Origin: Kosakonia sp. SMBL-WEM22
Lineage (GTDB): Bacteria; Pseudomonadota; Gammaproteobacteria; Enterobacterales; Enterobacteriaceae
Reading direction: 5' to 3'
DNA: 64,000 nt
Assembly (NCBI RefSeq): GCF_014490785.1
Contig: NZ_CP051488.1
Span: 3,906,001 to 3,970,000, forward strand
Shown: positions 7,887 through 16,456 of the stretch, one piece after another
Layout: every line of letters starts with the position of its first letter
Numbering within the stretch: position 1 is the stretch's first letter
The notes under the pieces: model-generated
Told to the model about the DNA's origin: nothing
Database searches by the model: none
The model's input: the letters and a program-made list of their open reading frames with translations, nothing else
Position numbers and translations under genes: made by a program

Positions 7887-7979
7887 TGGCGGTGAGGCGG
7901 GGATTCGAACCCCGGATGCAGCTTTTGACCGCATACTCCCTTAGCAGGGGAGCGCCTTCAGCCTCTCGGCCACCTCACC
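7887..7979 (-). tRNA. serV: tRNA-Ser (anticodon GCT)
   Basis: 93 nt with a long variable arm and encoded CCA, reading AGC/AGU codons. The anticodon stem-loop is CTCCC-CTGCTAA-GGGAG. First gene of the serV-arg operon, with the same position and sequence as E. coli serV. Confidence 0.97.
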
Positions 7980-8034
7980 ACACGCCTCTTACGAGTGCTT
8001 CGAAGAGTTCGTTAAGAGCTCATCGTCGCTGCGT

Positions 8035-8069
8035 GGCGCACATATTACTTTCTGGGCTTTATAAGTCAA
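8035..8069 (-). promoter_or_regulatory. Promoter of the serV-arg tRNA operon
   Basis: TTGACT (8064-8069) and TAATAT (8042-8047) lie 16 bp apart on the minus strand, 63 bp before tRNA-Ser. A GC-rich discriminator (GTGCGCC, 8041-8035) follows, typical of growth-rate and ppGpp-controlled stable RNA promoters. The rest of 7980-8316 holds only the csrA terminator-like hairpin. Confidence 0.75.
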
Positions 8070-8280
8070 ACAATTTTTCCCAGCCCTGAATCGTTTGCAC
8101 ACTTCGCAGACAATTAGGCGGTAAAAAGGGCAAAAAGGATGTTTTATCAGCAAAAATTCGCTGCCCAACAGGCATGACATTACAGGTGTATGGCAAACAA
8201 AAATGGCGCGAGAAAGTATCAGATGCAGGGAATCTGCAATAAAAATGAGACAGAGAAGCGGGAGAATCGACAGGAGGGTT

Positions 8281-8307
8281 GCGTCTCGCCGAACAACCGC
8301 GAGACGC
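8281..8307 (-). terminator. Hairpin after csrA
   Basis: A perfect 9-bp stem (GCGTCTCGC 8281-8289 with GCGAGACGC 8299-8307) lies 9 bp beyond the csrA stop. No T-run follows on the minus strand, so it may act with Rho or protect the mRNA end. Confidence 0.5.
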
Positions 8308-8316
8308 ATAATGGCA

Positions 8317-8502
8317 TCAGAAATTGGACTGCTGGGATTTTTCAGCCTGGATACGCTGGTAGATCTCTTCACGATGGACCGATACTTCTTTGGGGGCGTT
8401 TACGCCAATGCGCACCTGGTTACCCTTAACCCCTAATACAGTCACAGTGACCTCATCCCCAATCATGAGGGTTTCACCAACTCGACGAGTCAGAATCAGC
8501 AT
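8317..8502 (-). CDS. csrA: Carbon storage regulator CsrA
   Basis: 61-residue homodimeric RNA-binding protein that binds GGA sites in leaders and represses or activates translation of genes for glycogen, gluconeogenesis, motility and biofilm formation. MLILTRRVGETLMIGDEV and the RNA-contact helix VSVHREEIYQRIQ are intact. The last residues are SQQSNF instead of SQQSSY in E. coli, in the variable tail. The ATG at 8502 has an AAGGAGCAA ribosome site. The 238 bp between it and alaS should carry its promoters; I see no unambiguous element there. Confidence 0.98.
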   Translation of the reverse strand: MLILTRRVGETLMIGDEVTVTVLGVKGNQVRIGVNAPKEVSVHREEIYQRIQAEKSQQSNF

Positions 8503-8698
8503 TCTTTGCTCCTTGAAAGATTAAAAGAGTCGGGTCTCTCTGTATCCCGGCATTATCCGTCATACAACGCCAAAACATAAGCGATGACAAACTTATAACA
8601 TGCAAGTAGCCATGGCATTACATTCTGTAGATGTAAGTTTAGCCGATATACACAACTTCAACCTGACTTTCTCGTTATCAATAGCGTAGTGGCAACAA

Positions 8699-8722
8699 AG
8701 CCATAACCTCAAGGTTATGGCT
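8699..8722 (-). terminator. alaS terminator
   Basis: A 10-bp perfect stem (AGCCATAACC 8699-8708 with GGTTATGGCT 8713-8722), loop TCAA, followed by TTGTTG on the minus strand, 19 bp after the alaS stop. Confidence 0.75.
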
Positions 8723-8740
8723 TGTGCGTTCGCTTTGTAA

Positions 8741-11371
8741 TTATGACAGTTTAGCGCTTACCCAATCTTTAACACTGGCAAGAGCAGCAGGCAGCGCGGC
8801 CGCATCGGTGCCCCCGGCTTGCGCCATGTCCGGACGTCCACCGCCTTTGCCCCCAACCTGTTGGGCGACCATTCCTACCAGTTCCCCTGCTTTGACGCGG
8901 TCAGTCACATCCTTAGAAACGCCCGCGATGAGAGAAACTTTACCTTCAACAACAGTGGCAAGAACGATAACCGAAGCGCCGAGTTGGTTCTTCAGGTCGT
9001 CCACCATGGTACGCAGCATCTTCGGCTCGACACCTTCCAGCTCGCTCACCAGCAGCTTAACGCCGTTGATCTCCATCGCGTTACCGGAGAGGTTTGCACT
9101 CTCTTGCGCCGCCGCCTGTGCTTTAAGCTGCTGCAACTCTTTTTCCAGCTGACGCGTACGTTCAATCACTGAACGCACTTTGTCGCCGAGATTCTGGCTG
9201 TCGCCTTTCAGCAACTGAGCAATATCCTGCAATTGATCGTTCTGCGCATGCAGGCTGGCAATCGCCGCTTCGCCGGTAACGGCTTCGATACGACGCACGC
9301 CCGCCGCGGTGCCGGATTCAGACACGATGCGGAACAGACCAATATCACCGGTGCGCGAAGCATGTGTACCGCCGCAAAGCTCGGTGGAGAAATCCCCCAT
9401 CTGCAGCACGCGGACGCGATCTTCATACTTCTCACCAAACAGCGCCATCGCGCCGTTCGCTTTTGCCGCTTCGAGATCCATGATGTTGGTTTCGATCGGC
9501 AGGTTACGACGAATTTGCGCATTCACCATATCTTCCACCGCGCGAATTTCCGCAGGCTTCATGGCTTCGAAATGGGAGAAGTCAAAACGCAGCGCTTTGT
9601 CATTCACCAGTGACCCTTTCTGCGCAACATGCGTACCCAGTACGCTACGCAGCGCGGCGTGCATCAGGTGGGTGGCTGAGTGGTTAAGGCGAATACGTGC
9701 GCGGCGCGCTTCGTCAACTTCCGCTTTCACGCCGTCGCCCACTTTCAGCGAACCGCTGCTGAGCTTGCCAACATGACCAATCGCCTGGCCATACTTCTGT
9801 GTATCCTGTACGGCGAACGTAAAGCCGTTGCCTTTCAGCTCGCCTTTATCGCCAACCTGGCCGCCCGACTCGGCATAGAACGGCGTCTCATCAAGCACGA
9901 CAACCGCGTCCTGACCGGCAGCAATAGACTCAACCGGTTTGCCATCGACAAACAGCGCAGTCACTTTGCCGTTCAGCTCAAGCTGGTCGTAACCTTTAAA
10001 TTCCGTTGCGCTATCAACGCGGATCATCGCGTTGTAGTCTGCGCCAAAGCCGCTGGACTCGCGCGCACGGCGGCGCTGCTCTTCCATCGCCGCTTCAAAG
10101 CCCGCTTCATCAACTTTCAGATTGCGCTCACGGCAGACGTCCGCAGTCAGATCGACCGGGAAACCGTAGGTGTCGTACAGACGGAAGGCGGTTTCGCCAT
10201 CCAGCGTGTCGCCCTGCAGTTTGGAAAGCTCTTCATCCAGCAGCGCCAGACCGCGCTCCAGCGTACGTGCAAACTGCTCTTCTTCGGTTTTCAGAACCTG
10301 CTCAACCTGCGCCTGCTGGCGCTGCAGCTCTTCCCCGGCGGAACCCATCACTTCAATCAGTGGGCCAACCAGTTTATAGAAGAAGGTATCCTTCGCGCCG
10401 AGCATGTTGCCGTGACGAATTGCGCGGCGAATGATGCGGCGCAGCACATAGCCACGGTTCTCATTCGACGGGATCACACCGTCCGCAATCAGGAAGGCGC
10501 AAGAACGGATGTGGTCAGCGATAACACGCAGAGATTTATTGCTCAGATCCGTTGCGCCAGTCACTTTCGCCACCTGCTGGATCAGCTTGGCGAAGAGATC
10601 GATTTCATAGTTGGAGTTGACATGCTGCAGCACGGCTGCAATACGCTCCAGGCCCATACCGGTATCCACGGATGGCTTCGGTAGCGGCTCCATGGTGCCA
10701 TCGGCCTGACGGTTGAACTGCATAAAGACGATGTTCCAGATCTCAATATAGCGATCGCCATCCTCTTCCGGGCTGCCCGGCGGGCCGCCCCAGATGTGGT
10801 CGCCGTGATCGTAGAAGATCTCGGTGCAGGGGCCGCACGGACCGGTATCGCCCATCTGCCAGAAGTTGTCAGACGCATAGGCTGCGCCTTTGTTATCGCC
10901 GATGCGAATAATACGTTCGCGCGGGATACCGACCTCTTTTTCCCAAATTTCGTACGCTTCATCGTCGGTTTCGTACACCGTTACCCACAGACGCTCTTTC
11001 GGCAGGTTGAACCAGTTTTCACCGGTCAGCAGTTCCCACGCGTATTGAATAGCATCATGTTTGAAGTAGTCGCCGAAGCTGAAGTTGCCCAGCATTTCAA
11101 AGAAGGTGTGATGACGTGCGGTGTAACCGACGTTTTCCAGGTCATTGTGTTTACCACCTGCACGCACGCAGCGCTGCGACGTGGTTGCGCGGGAATAATT
11201 ACGTTTGTCGAGCCCAAGGAAAACGTCCTTGAACTGGTTCATCCCGGCGTTAGTAAACAGCAGAGTGGGGTCGTTATTCGGTACCAGGGAGCTGCTGGCA
11301 ACTACCTGGTGTCCCTTACTATGGAAAAAATCGAGAAACGCCTGACGGATCTCAGCGGTGCTCTTGCTCAT
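8741..11371 (-). CDS. alaS: Alanyl-tRNA synthetase
   Basis: Class II aminoacyl-tRNA synthetase that charges tRNA-Ala. 876 residues (E. coli 876). The N-terminal catalytic core carries motif 1 to 3 regions (FTNAGMNQFKDVFLG; RATTSQRCVRAGGKHNDL; GMGLERIAAVLQ). The editing domain has zinc-site motifs HSATHLMHAALR near residue 565 and CGGTHASRTGDIG near 666. A coiled region and a C-terminal oligomerisation domain rich in Gly (GGKGGGRPDMAQAGG) follow. Neighbours recX-recA upstream and csrA downstream are as in E. coli. ATG at 11371 preceded by AGGATAATT. Confidence 0.99.
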   Translation of the reverse strand: MSKSTAEIRQAFLDFFHSKGHQVVASSSLVPNNDPTLLFTNAGMNQFKDVFLGLDKRNYSRATTSQRCVRAGGKHNDLENVGYTARHHTFFEMLGNFSFGDYFKHDAIQYAWELLTGENWFNLPKERLWVTVYETDDEAYEIWEKEVGIPRERIIRIGDNKGAAYASDNFWQMGDTGPCGPCTEIFYDHGDHIWGGPPGSPEEDGDRYIEIWNIVFMQFNRQADGTMEPLPKPSVDTGMGLERIAAVLQHVNSNYEIDLFAKLIQQVAKVTGATDLSNKSLRVIADHIRSCAFLIADGVIPSNENRGYVLRRIIRRAIRHGNMLGAKDTFFYKLVGPLIEVMGSAGEELQRQQAQVEQVLKTEEEQFARTLERGLALLDEELSKLQGDTLDGETAFRLYDTYGFPVDLTADVCRERNLKVDEAGFEAAMEEQRRRARESSGFGADYNAMIRVDSATEFKGYDQLELNGKVTALFVDGKPVESIAAGQDAVVVLDETPFYAESGGQVGDKGELKGNGFTFAVQDTQKYGQAIGHVGKLSSGSLKVGDGVKAEVDEARRARIRLNHSATHLMHAALRSVLGTHVAQKGSLVNDKALRFDFSHFEAMKPAEIRAVEDMVNAQIRRNLPIETNIMDLEAAKANGAMALFGEKYEDRVRVLQMGDFSTELCGGTHASRTGDIGLFRIVSESGTAAGVRRIEAVTGEAAIASLHAQNDQLQDIAQLLKGDSQNLGDKVRSVIERTRQLEKELQQLKAQAAAQESANLSGNAMEINGVKLLVSELEGVEPKMLRTMVDDLKNQLGASVIVLATVVEGKVSLIAGVSKDVTDRVKAGELVGMVAQQVGGKGGGRPDMAQAGGTDAAALPAALASVKDWVSAKLS

Positions 11372-11501
11372 AATTATCCTGAAATCAAGCTAACGAAATG
11401 TGGCAGCGGATCATCACCATCGCATGGCAGACGCATCCACTACTGGAAAAAGTGGGAATAAGATAAGTTTTCTTTAGTGGGAAGTAAAATCCCGTATGCG
11501 C

Positions 11502-12017
11502 TCAGTCGGCAAAATTTCGCCATATTTCCTGAATATCTTCTTGCATAAAGCCGCGATAGAGCAGAAAGCGTTGCACTTTCACTTTTGCAGCAAATTCAGT
11601 GGGCAACGGCTCGCCATATTTGCGCTGCGCCTGATCGCGGGCGCTGCTGACCCAGTCAATCTCGCATTCGCGCATGGCGTTTTCGCTGGTCTCCCGTGCG
11701 ATGCCTTTCTGGTTCAGTTCCTGGCGAATCCGCACCGGGCCATACCCCTTGCGCGCGCGGCTGGCGATAAACTGCCGGACAAAACGGCTATCGTCGAGAA
11801 AGCTATGCTCGATGCACCACGCCACCACTTGATCAATCTCTTCCGGCGTTGCGTCTACCGCCTCCGGGCCCTTCTTTGTCATGATGGGTGCTGCGAGCTT
11901 GCGACGAAACTCAAGCTCGCTGTGGTCGCGCATCGCCAGAATACGCATGGCGCGATCGCGTAAGCGCGCCATGGCATTGCGGCGTGAGGTGTTATCAGAA
12001 GAGGAGTTATCGGACAT
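11502..12017 (-). CDS. recX: RecA regulator RecX
   Basis: 171 residues (E. coli 166). Binds RecA filaments, caps their growth and inhibits recombinase and coprotease activity. Colinear with E. coli from TSRRNAMARLRDRAMRILAMR, with conserved GYGPVRIRQELNQKGI near residue 95 and a terminal EDIQEIWRNFAD. A five-residue Ser/Asp-rich N-terminal extension (MSDNSSSD) sets it apart. It lies 67 bp after recA, beyond the recA terminator, so it is probably expressed by read-through in the SOS response. Confidence 0.95.
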   Translation of the reverse strand: MSDNSSSDNTSRRNAMARLRDRAMRILAMRDHSELEFRRKLAAPIMTKKGPEAVDATPEEIDQVVAWCIEHSFLDDSRFVRQFIASRARKGYGPVRIRQELNQKGIARETSENAMRECEIDWVSSARDQAQRKYGEPLPTEFAAKVKVQRFLLYRGFMQEDIQEIWRNFAD

Positions 12018-12041
12018 CGTAAAATCCTGTCACCATAAAAA

Positions 12042-12066
12042 CAAAAAGGGCTGCATCAGCAGCCCT
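12042..12066 (-). terminator. recA terminator
   Basis: An 8-bp stem AGGGCTGC/GCAGCCCT with an ATCA loop, followed on the minus strand by TTTTTGTTTTT. It separates recA from recX; partial read-through would express recX. Confidence 0.88.
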
Positions 12067-12084
12067 TGATTACGGATAACGTTA

Positions 12085-13149
12085 TCAGAAATCTTCGTTA
12101 GTTTCTTCAACGCCCGCGTCTTTGTCGTCAACGGTGAACTCCGGCGTGGAGGTCTGGTTGCTGAGCAGAATTTCGCGCAGCTTTTTCTCGATCTCTTTCG
12201 CAGCAGCCGGGTTCTCTTTCAGCCAGGAGGTCGCGTTCGCTTTACCCTGACCAATCTTGTCGCCATTGTAGCTGTACCAGGCACCCGCTTTCTCAATCAG
12301 CTTCTCTTTCACGCCCAGGTCAACCAGCTCGCCGTAGAAGTTAATGCCTTCGCCGTAGAGGATCTGGAATTCAGCCTGTTTAAACGGTGCCGCGATTTTG
12401 TTTTTCACAACCTTCACGCGGGTTTCGCTACCGACAACCACATCGCCCTCTTTCACCGCGCCGATACGGCGAATGTCGAGACGAACGGAAGCGTAGAACT
12501 TCAGCGCGTTACCACCGGTGGTGGTTTCCGGGTTACCGAACATCACACCGATCTTCATACGGATCTGGTTGATGAAGATAAGCAGCGTGTTGGACTGCTT
12601 CAGGTTACCGGCCAGCTTACGCATCGCCTGGCTCATCATACGTGCCGCGAGGCCCATGTGAGAGTCACCGATTTCCCCTTCGATTTCCGCTTTCGGCGTC
12701 AGCGCCGCTACGGAGTCGACAACCAGCACGTCAACCGCACCGGAGCGCGCCAGCGCGTCACAGATTTCCAGCGCCTGCTCGCCGGTATCCGGCTGGGAGC
12801 AGAGCAGGTTATCAATATCAACACCCAGTTTGCGGGCATATACCGGATCCAGCGCGTGTTCCGCATCGATAAACGCACAGGTTTTACCTTCGCGCTGCGC
12901 GGCAGCGATAACCTGCAGAGTCAGGGTAGTTTTACCGGACGACTCAGGCCCGTAAATTTCGACGATACGGCCCATTGGCAGGCCGCCCGCGCCCAGCGCG
13001 ATGTCGAGAGAGAGTGAACCGGTAGAGATAGTCTCTACATCCATGGAGCGGTCTTCACCCAGACGCATGATGGAGCCTTTACCGAATTGCTTTTCGATCT
13101 GACCCAGTGCAGCTGCAAGCGCCTTTTGTTTGTTTTCGTCGATAGCCAT
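12085..13149 (-). CDS. recA: Recombinase RecA
   Basis: DNA-dependent ATPase for strand exchange, and coprotease for LexA in the SOS response. 354 residues from the ATG at 13149, chosen for its AGGAGTAATA ribosome site and the E. coli start MAIDENKQKALAAAL. Walker A GPESSGKT is at residues 66-73, Walker B-like DVLVVDSVAALTP near 140-152, loop L2 FGNPETTTGGNALKFY near 200. The acidic C-terminal tail (DDKDAGVEETNEDF) is present. Its promoter has a LexA box 71 bp upstream. Confidence 0.99.
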   Translation of the reverse strand: MAIDENKQKALAAALGQIEKQFGKGSIMRLGEDRSMDVETISTGSLSLDIALGAGGLPMGRIVEIYGPESSGKTTLTLQVIAAAQREGKTCAFIDAEHALDPVYARKLGVDIDNLLCSQPDTGEQALEICDALARSGAVDVLVVDSVAALTPKAEIEGEIGDSHMGLAARMMSQAMRKLAGNLKQSNTLLIFINQIRMKIGVMFGNPETTTGGNALKFYASVRLDIRRIGAVKEGDVVVGSETRVKVVKNKIAAPFKQAEFQILYGEGINFYGELVDLGVKEKLIEKAGAWYSYNGDKIGQGKANATSWLKENPAAAKEIEKKLREILLSNQTSTPEFTVDDKDAGVEETNEDF

Positions 13150-13219
13150 TATTACTCCTGTCATGCAGAGTGAAGCGCGTTACGCCCCGTGGTGAATAAC
13201 TGTTTTGTTGCGGCAATTA

Positions 13220-13239
13220 TACTGTATAGTCATACAGTA
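13220..13239 (-). promoter_or_regulatory. LexA (SOS) box of recA
   Basis: The minus strand reads TACTGTATGACTATACAGTA, matching the LexA consensus CTGT-N8-ACAG and differing from the E. coli recA box only in the centre. It directly abuts the pncC stop codon (13240-13242). Confidence 0.95.
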
Positions 13240-13737
13240 TCAAGCCTTTTGTAGAAAATGTTGCCAGAGGGTCGTAAGCGCATAGGCCGTCGCCTGACGC
13301 CGCACCGATTCACGATCTCCCTGGAAGCATTCGCGCCGCGTGATCCCTTCTCCGTTGACGCAGGCAAGCCCAAACCAGACAGTGCCGACGGGTTTGCTTT
13401 CGCTGCCGCCATCCGGCCCGGCGATGCCGCTAATCGAAATCGCATAGTCGGCGCGCGCGGCTTTCAGGGCACCAATTGCCATCTCAACCACCACCGGCTC
13501 GCTGACGGCACCGTGCGCGTCCAGCGTCTCGCTTTTCACGCCGATCATTTGCGCTTTCGCTTCATTACTGTAGGTCACAAACCCGCGTTCAAACCAGGCG
13601 GAGCTGCCTGCGATATCGGTAATCACTTTCGCAACCCAACCGCCGGTGCAGGATTCAGCGGTGGTCAGCGTCGCGCCGCGCGCCTTCAGCGCTAGCCCGA
13701 TACGCTCGCTGAGCTGCATTAATTCACTGTCCGTCAT
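13240..13737 (-). CDS. pncC: NMN amidohydrolase PncC (CinA C-terminal family)
   Basis: Deamidates nicotinamide mononucleotide to nicotinic acid mononucleotide in the pyridine nucleotide cycle. 165 residues, the E. coli length, from the ATG at 13737 with GGGAG upstream; in-frame codons further 5' have no homologous counterpart. Signature TTAESCTGGWVAKVITDIAG at residues 24-43 (catalytic Ser/Thr region), GFVTYSNEAK and SISGIAGPDGG near 105. The stop touches the recA LexA box, so a transcript of this gene would run through the recA promoter. Confidence 0.94.
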   Translation of the reverse strand: MTDSELMQLSERIGLALKARGATLTTAESCTGGWVAKVITDIAGSSAWFERGFVTYSNEAKAQMIGVKSETLDAHGAVSEPVVVEMAIGALKAARADYAISISGIAGPDGGSESKPVGTVWFGLACVNGEGITRRECFQGDRESVRRQATAYALTTLWQHFLQKA

Positions 13738-13872
13738 GATGGCTCCCATGCCTCCATTAAACCGTGGCGTGAAAGATAGCACTTTCCCGTCAAATATGGG
13801 GACAGGATGGCAATTTTACGAGGCGACTTCCGAAAAAAGCAGTGTGATAGAGCGGAGAAGTAGTGAGGGGAA

Positions 13873-13899
13873 ACCCGGTGAGCCGACGCGTCACCGGGT
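13873..13899 (-). terminator. Terminator of the zinc ABC operon
   Basis: A 9-bp perfect stem ACCCGGTGA (13873-13881) with TCACCGGGT (13891-13899), 24 bp after the substrate-binding protein stop. It is followed by TTTCCCC on the minus strand. Confidence 0.6.
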
Positions 13900-13922
13900 A
13901 TTTACAGCTCTTCGCGCCTGGA

Positions 13923-14801
13923 TTACTTCATGCTATTGGCGATGGTTTCCACGTTGTGGCGAAAGGCTTTCTGATAAGTATCCGCCACGCTCCCTTTCGC
14001 GCTCAGCGCTTCCGGGTAGAGCTCGCCGCCCGGCTGCGCGCCGGTGGCGTTAGCAATCTGTTTTACCAGCCGCGGATCGAGCTGGTTCTCCATAAACCAC
14101 ACCTTCACGCCATCGGCTTTAATCTGTTTGATAAGCGCTGCCACCTGCGATGCATTGGCCTCGCTTTCCGATGAGAGCCCCTGCGGTGCCATAAACTCAA
14201 CGCCGTATGCCCGGGCAAAATAACCAAAGGCGTCATGGCTGGTAAGCACTTTGCGTTTCGCCTGCGGAATAGCGCTGAAACGGGCTTTCGCCCAGCTATC
14301 CATCTCCTTTAACTGCGCAATATAGCGCTGTCCGGAGGCGTTAAGCGCCGCTTCATCCGCCGGGTCGGCTTTCACCAGAGCCTTGAGAATATTTTGCGCA
14401 TAGAGCGCGCCATTCGCGGCGCTGTTCCACGCGTGGGGATCGGTGACTGTCGCGCCATCCTCCTCCAGCGTATGGGTTTGCACACCGTCAGAGGCGACCA
14501 CCAGCTGGCCTTTAAAACCGGAGGCTTTCACTAACCTGCCCAGCCATCCTTCCAGGCCAAGCCCGTTGACCACCACTACATCGGCGTTATTAAGCAGTGC
14601 GCTATCTTTCGCCGAAGGTTCAAAGGTATGCGGATCGCCATCCGGCCCCACCAGCGAGGTCACCTTTACATGATCTCCCCCCACCTGGCGGGTGATATCG
14701 CCCAATATCGAAAAGCTGGTCACCACGTTGATGGTCTTTGCCACTGCGCCCTGCGCCATCAACCCGAGCGCCAGCACCAGAATGACCCCTGTACGTTTCA
14801 T
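13923..14801 (-). CDS. Metal (probably zinc) ABC transporter substrate-binding protein
   Basis: 292 residues with a signal peptide (MKRTGVILVLALGLMAQGAV then AK). Cluster A-I (TroA/ZnuA/SitA) periplasmic metal receptor. Predicted ligands are His of DPHTFEPS near residue 58, His of DPHAWNS near 122, His of TSHDAFGYFARAYG near 188 and Asp of ENQLDPRL near 263. It lacks the long His-rich loop of classical ZnuA, so metal choice is not certain from sequence; the Zur-like operator of the operon argues for zinc. Third structural gene after the ATPase and permease. Not present between pncC and mltB in E. coli. Confidence 0.88.
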   Translation of the reverse strand: MKRTGVILVLALGLMAQGAVAKTINVVTSFSILGDITRQVGGDHVKVTSLVGPDGDPHTFEPSAKDSALLNNADVVVVNGLGLEGWLGRLVKASGFKGQLVVASDGVQTHTLEEDGATVTDPHAWNSAANGALYAQNILKALVKADPADEAALNASGQRYIAQLKEMDSWAKARFSAIPQAKRKVLTSHDAFGYFARAYGVEFMAPQGLSSESEANASQVAALIKQIKADGVKVWFMENQLDPRLVKQIANATGAQPGGELYPEALSAKGSVADTYQKAFRHNVETIANSMK

Positions 14802-14812
14802 TATTTTCCCCT

Positions 14813-15676
14813 TTATGTAAAAAGCGCGCGCAGGCTGTTTGCCAGCCCGCTGCGCGTGCCGAATAAGATGGATAAAAAGAAGATGAGGCTGGCGGTCAGC
14901 ACTATCGCCGGGCCGGCAGGCAAACCCGCAAGCCAGGAGAGGCTTAAGCCGAGCCAGGCGCAGAGCGCGCCAATCACAGCGGCCAGCAGTAACAGCCGCG
15001 GTAATGTTCTTGCCCAGCAGCGCGCCGCCACGGCGGGCAGCATCATTACACCCACCGCCATCAGCGTGCCGAGTACCTGAAAACCGGCCACCAGGTTGAG
15101 CACCAGTAGCGCCAGAAACAGCCCGTGCAGCATGCCCGGCAAGCGCGGCGCGTTGACCTGTAAAAAGGCGCTATCAAACGCTTCGCTCACCAGCCCTCGG
15201 TAACAGACCGCAAGCGTAATCAGCGTCAGACTGGAAACGCCTGCGACAAACAGCGCCGCGTCGCTATCCACCGCAAGAATTGAGCCGAACAGCAGGTGCA
15301 GCAGATCGACATTCGACCCGCGCAGCGACACCAGCGTCACGCCGAGCGCCAGCGAGCCGAGGTAGAAACCGGCAAAGCTGGCATCCTCTTTTAGCGGCGT
15401 CCGGCGGCTGACCCACCCTGCTACCAGCGCGACGGCAATCCCGGCGATAAACCCGCCGATACTCATCGCCAGCAGCGACATACCGCTCAGCAGGTAGCCC
15501 ACCGCGACGCCGGGCAGGATAGCGTGAGATAACGCATCGCCCATCAGACTCATGCGCCGCAGCAGCAAAAAGATCCCGAGCGCTGTCGTGCTGACAGAGA
15601 GCGCGAGGCAAACCACCAGCGCGCGGCGCATAAAGCCATATTCGATAAAGGGCTGGAAAAAGAGATGCCAGATCAT
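14813..15676 (-). CDS. Metal ABC transporter permease (ABC-3 family)
   Basis: 287 residues with about eight or nine membrane helices. RRMSLMGDALSHAILPGVAVGY near residue 45 and QVLGTLMAVGVMMLPAVAARC near 215 are hallmark segments of ZnuB/SitC/MntB-type permeases. The start overlaps the ATPase stop by 4 bp, and 11 bp separate the stop from the receptor gene, so all three are one operon. Probable zinc uptake across the inner membrane. Confidence 0.9.
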   Translation of the reverse strand: MIWHLFFQPFIEYGFMRRALVVCLALSVSTTALGIFLLLRRMSLMGDALSHAILPGVAVGYLLSGMSLLAMSIGGFIAGIAVALVAGWVSRRTPLKEDASFAGFYLGSLALGVTLVSLRGSNVDLLHLLFGSILAVDSDAALFVAGVSSLTLITLAVCYRGLVSEAFDSAFLQVNAPRLPGMLHGLFLALLVLNLVAGFQVLGTLMAVGVMMLPAVAARCWARTLPRLLLLAAVIGALCAWLGLSLSWLAGLPAGPAIVLTASLIFFLSILFGTRSGLANSLRALFT

Positions 15677-16335
15677 GCGCAGCTCTCCTCAAGGCTCAAC
15701 GTTGCCCCCCACTGCGCCCGTTTCTCATCCAGCCGCAGCGTCTGCGGAAAGTAGCGCGTCACGCGCGCGCTATCGTGCAGCACCGCCAGCAAAGTCTGCC
15801 CGGCGCGGTGCATATCGACCATCTGCTCCATTAGCAGCTGCGACGTCGCTTCATCAATACCGGTAAAGGGTTCGTCGAGCATGACCAGCGGCGCGTTCTG
15901 CACCCAAATGCGGGCAAACAACATGCGCTGAAACTGGCCGCCAGAGAGGGTATCAATCGTTTCGCCCGCCATCTCCACAAGCCCGACACGCTCCAGCCCC
16001 TGCGCCACGCGTTTGCGCGCATCGCGGTTCAGGCCACCAAACAGCGAGACGCGCGGCCAGCAGCCCATGCTCACCACCTCCTGCACCGTCAGGGGAAAGT
16101 GCGACTCCAGCGCGTGACGCTGCGCCAGCCAGCCGATGGTTGGCCTCTTACCCTGCCAGCGCAGCACGCCGCTGACCGGCGGCAAAAATCCCGCCAGGGT
16201 TTTCAGTAGTGTCGATTTGCCGCAGCCGTTGGCACCGACAATCGCTGTCATGCTGCCGCGCGCCAGCGTGCCGTACAGCGCCGGGGTGATTGCCAGCCGC
16301 TCATAGCCGGCCACCAGATGGTCCAGTTCAATCAT
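15673..16335 (-). CDS. Metal ABC transporter ATP-binding protein
   Basis: 220 residues. Walker A GANGCGKST near residue 34-42, Q-loop region, ABC signature LSGGQFQRMLFAR near 129, Walker B PLVMLDEPFTGID near 149, switch His in AVLHDS. ZnuC/SitB/MntA-like ATPase energising the adjacent permease. The ATG overlaps by 4 bp (ATGA) the stop of an upstream 36-codon reading frame, so translation of the operon seems to start at that small gene. Confidence 0.92.
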   Translation of the reverse strand: MIELDHLVAGYERLAITPALYGTLARGSMTAIVGANGCGKSTLLKTLAGFLPPVSGVLRWQGKRPTIGWLAQRHALESHFPLTVQEVVSMGCWPRVSLFGGLNRDARKRVAQGLERVGLVEMAGETIDTLSGGQFQRMLFARIWVQNAPLVMLDEPFTGIDEATSQLLMEQMVDMHRAGQTLLAVLHDSARVTRYFPQTLRLDEKRAQWGATLSLEESCA

Positions 16336-16442
16336 GGCAGCGCAACCGCCCAGTCAGTCAGTAACCAAAGCAGCAGCAACAACCCTGCCGCCAGCAGCAG
16401 GCGGCTCGCAGCGGAAAGGGAGAAAAGGGTTACGGGAATCAT
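16332..16442 (-). CDS. Small membrane peptide leading the zinc ABC operon
   Basis: 36 codons plus stop, starting at ATG 16442: MIPVTLFSLSAASRLLLAAG and then a Leu-rich stretch ending LTDWAVALP. A GAGGTG ribosome site stands 5 nt before the ATG, and the stop overlaps the ATPase start by 4 bp, both strong signs of real translation. Residues about 14-33 form one hydrophobic helix. It lies directly behind the Zur-like operator, so it is the first gene of the operon. No family recognised; it could be a small transporter subunit, an assembly factor, or a coupling leader for the ATPase. Confidence 0.6.
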   Translation of the reverse strand: MIPVTLFSLSAASRLLLAAGLLLLLWLLTDWAVALP

Positions 16443-16456
16443 TCACACACCTCATA

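Noticed and set aside
7178..8089. Repeated plus-strand frames with HPGGFEPPTARFVAEYSIQL-type text
   Set aside because: These are antisense translations of the tRNA-Arg genes, a well-known source of false protein annotations.
9680..10684. Long plus-strand frame (334 codons) inside alaS
   Set aside because: Antisense shadow of a conserved GC-rich gene; no ribosome site and no recognisable domain.
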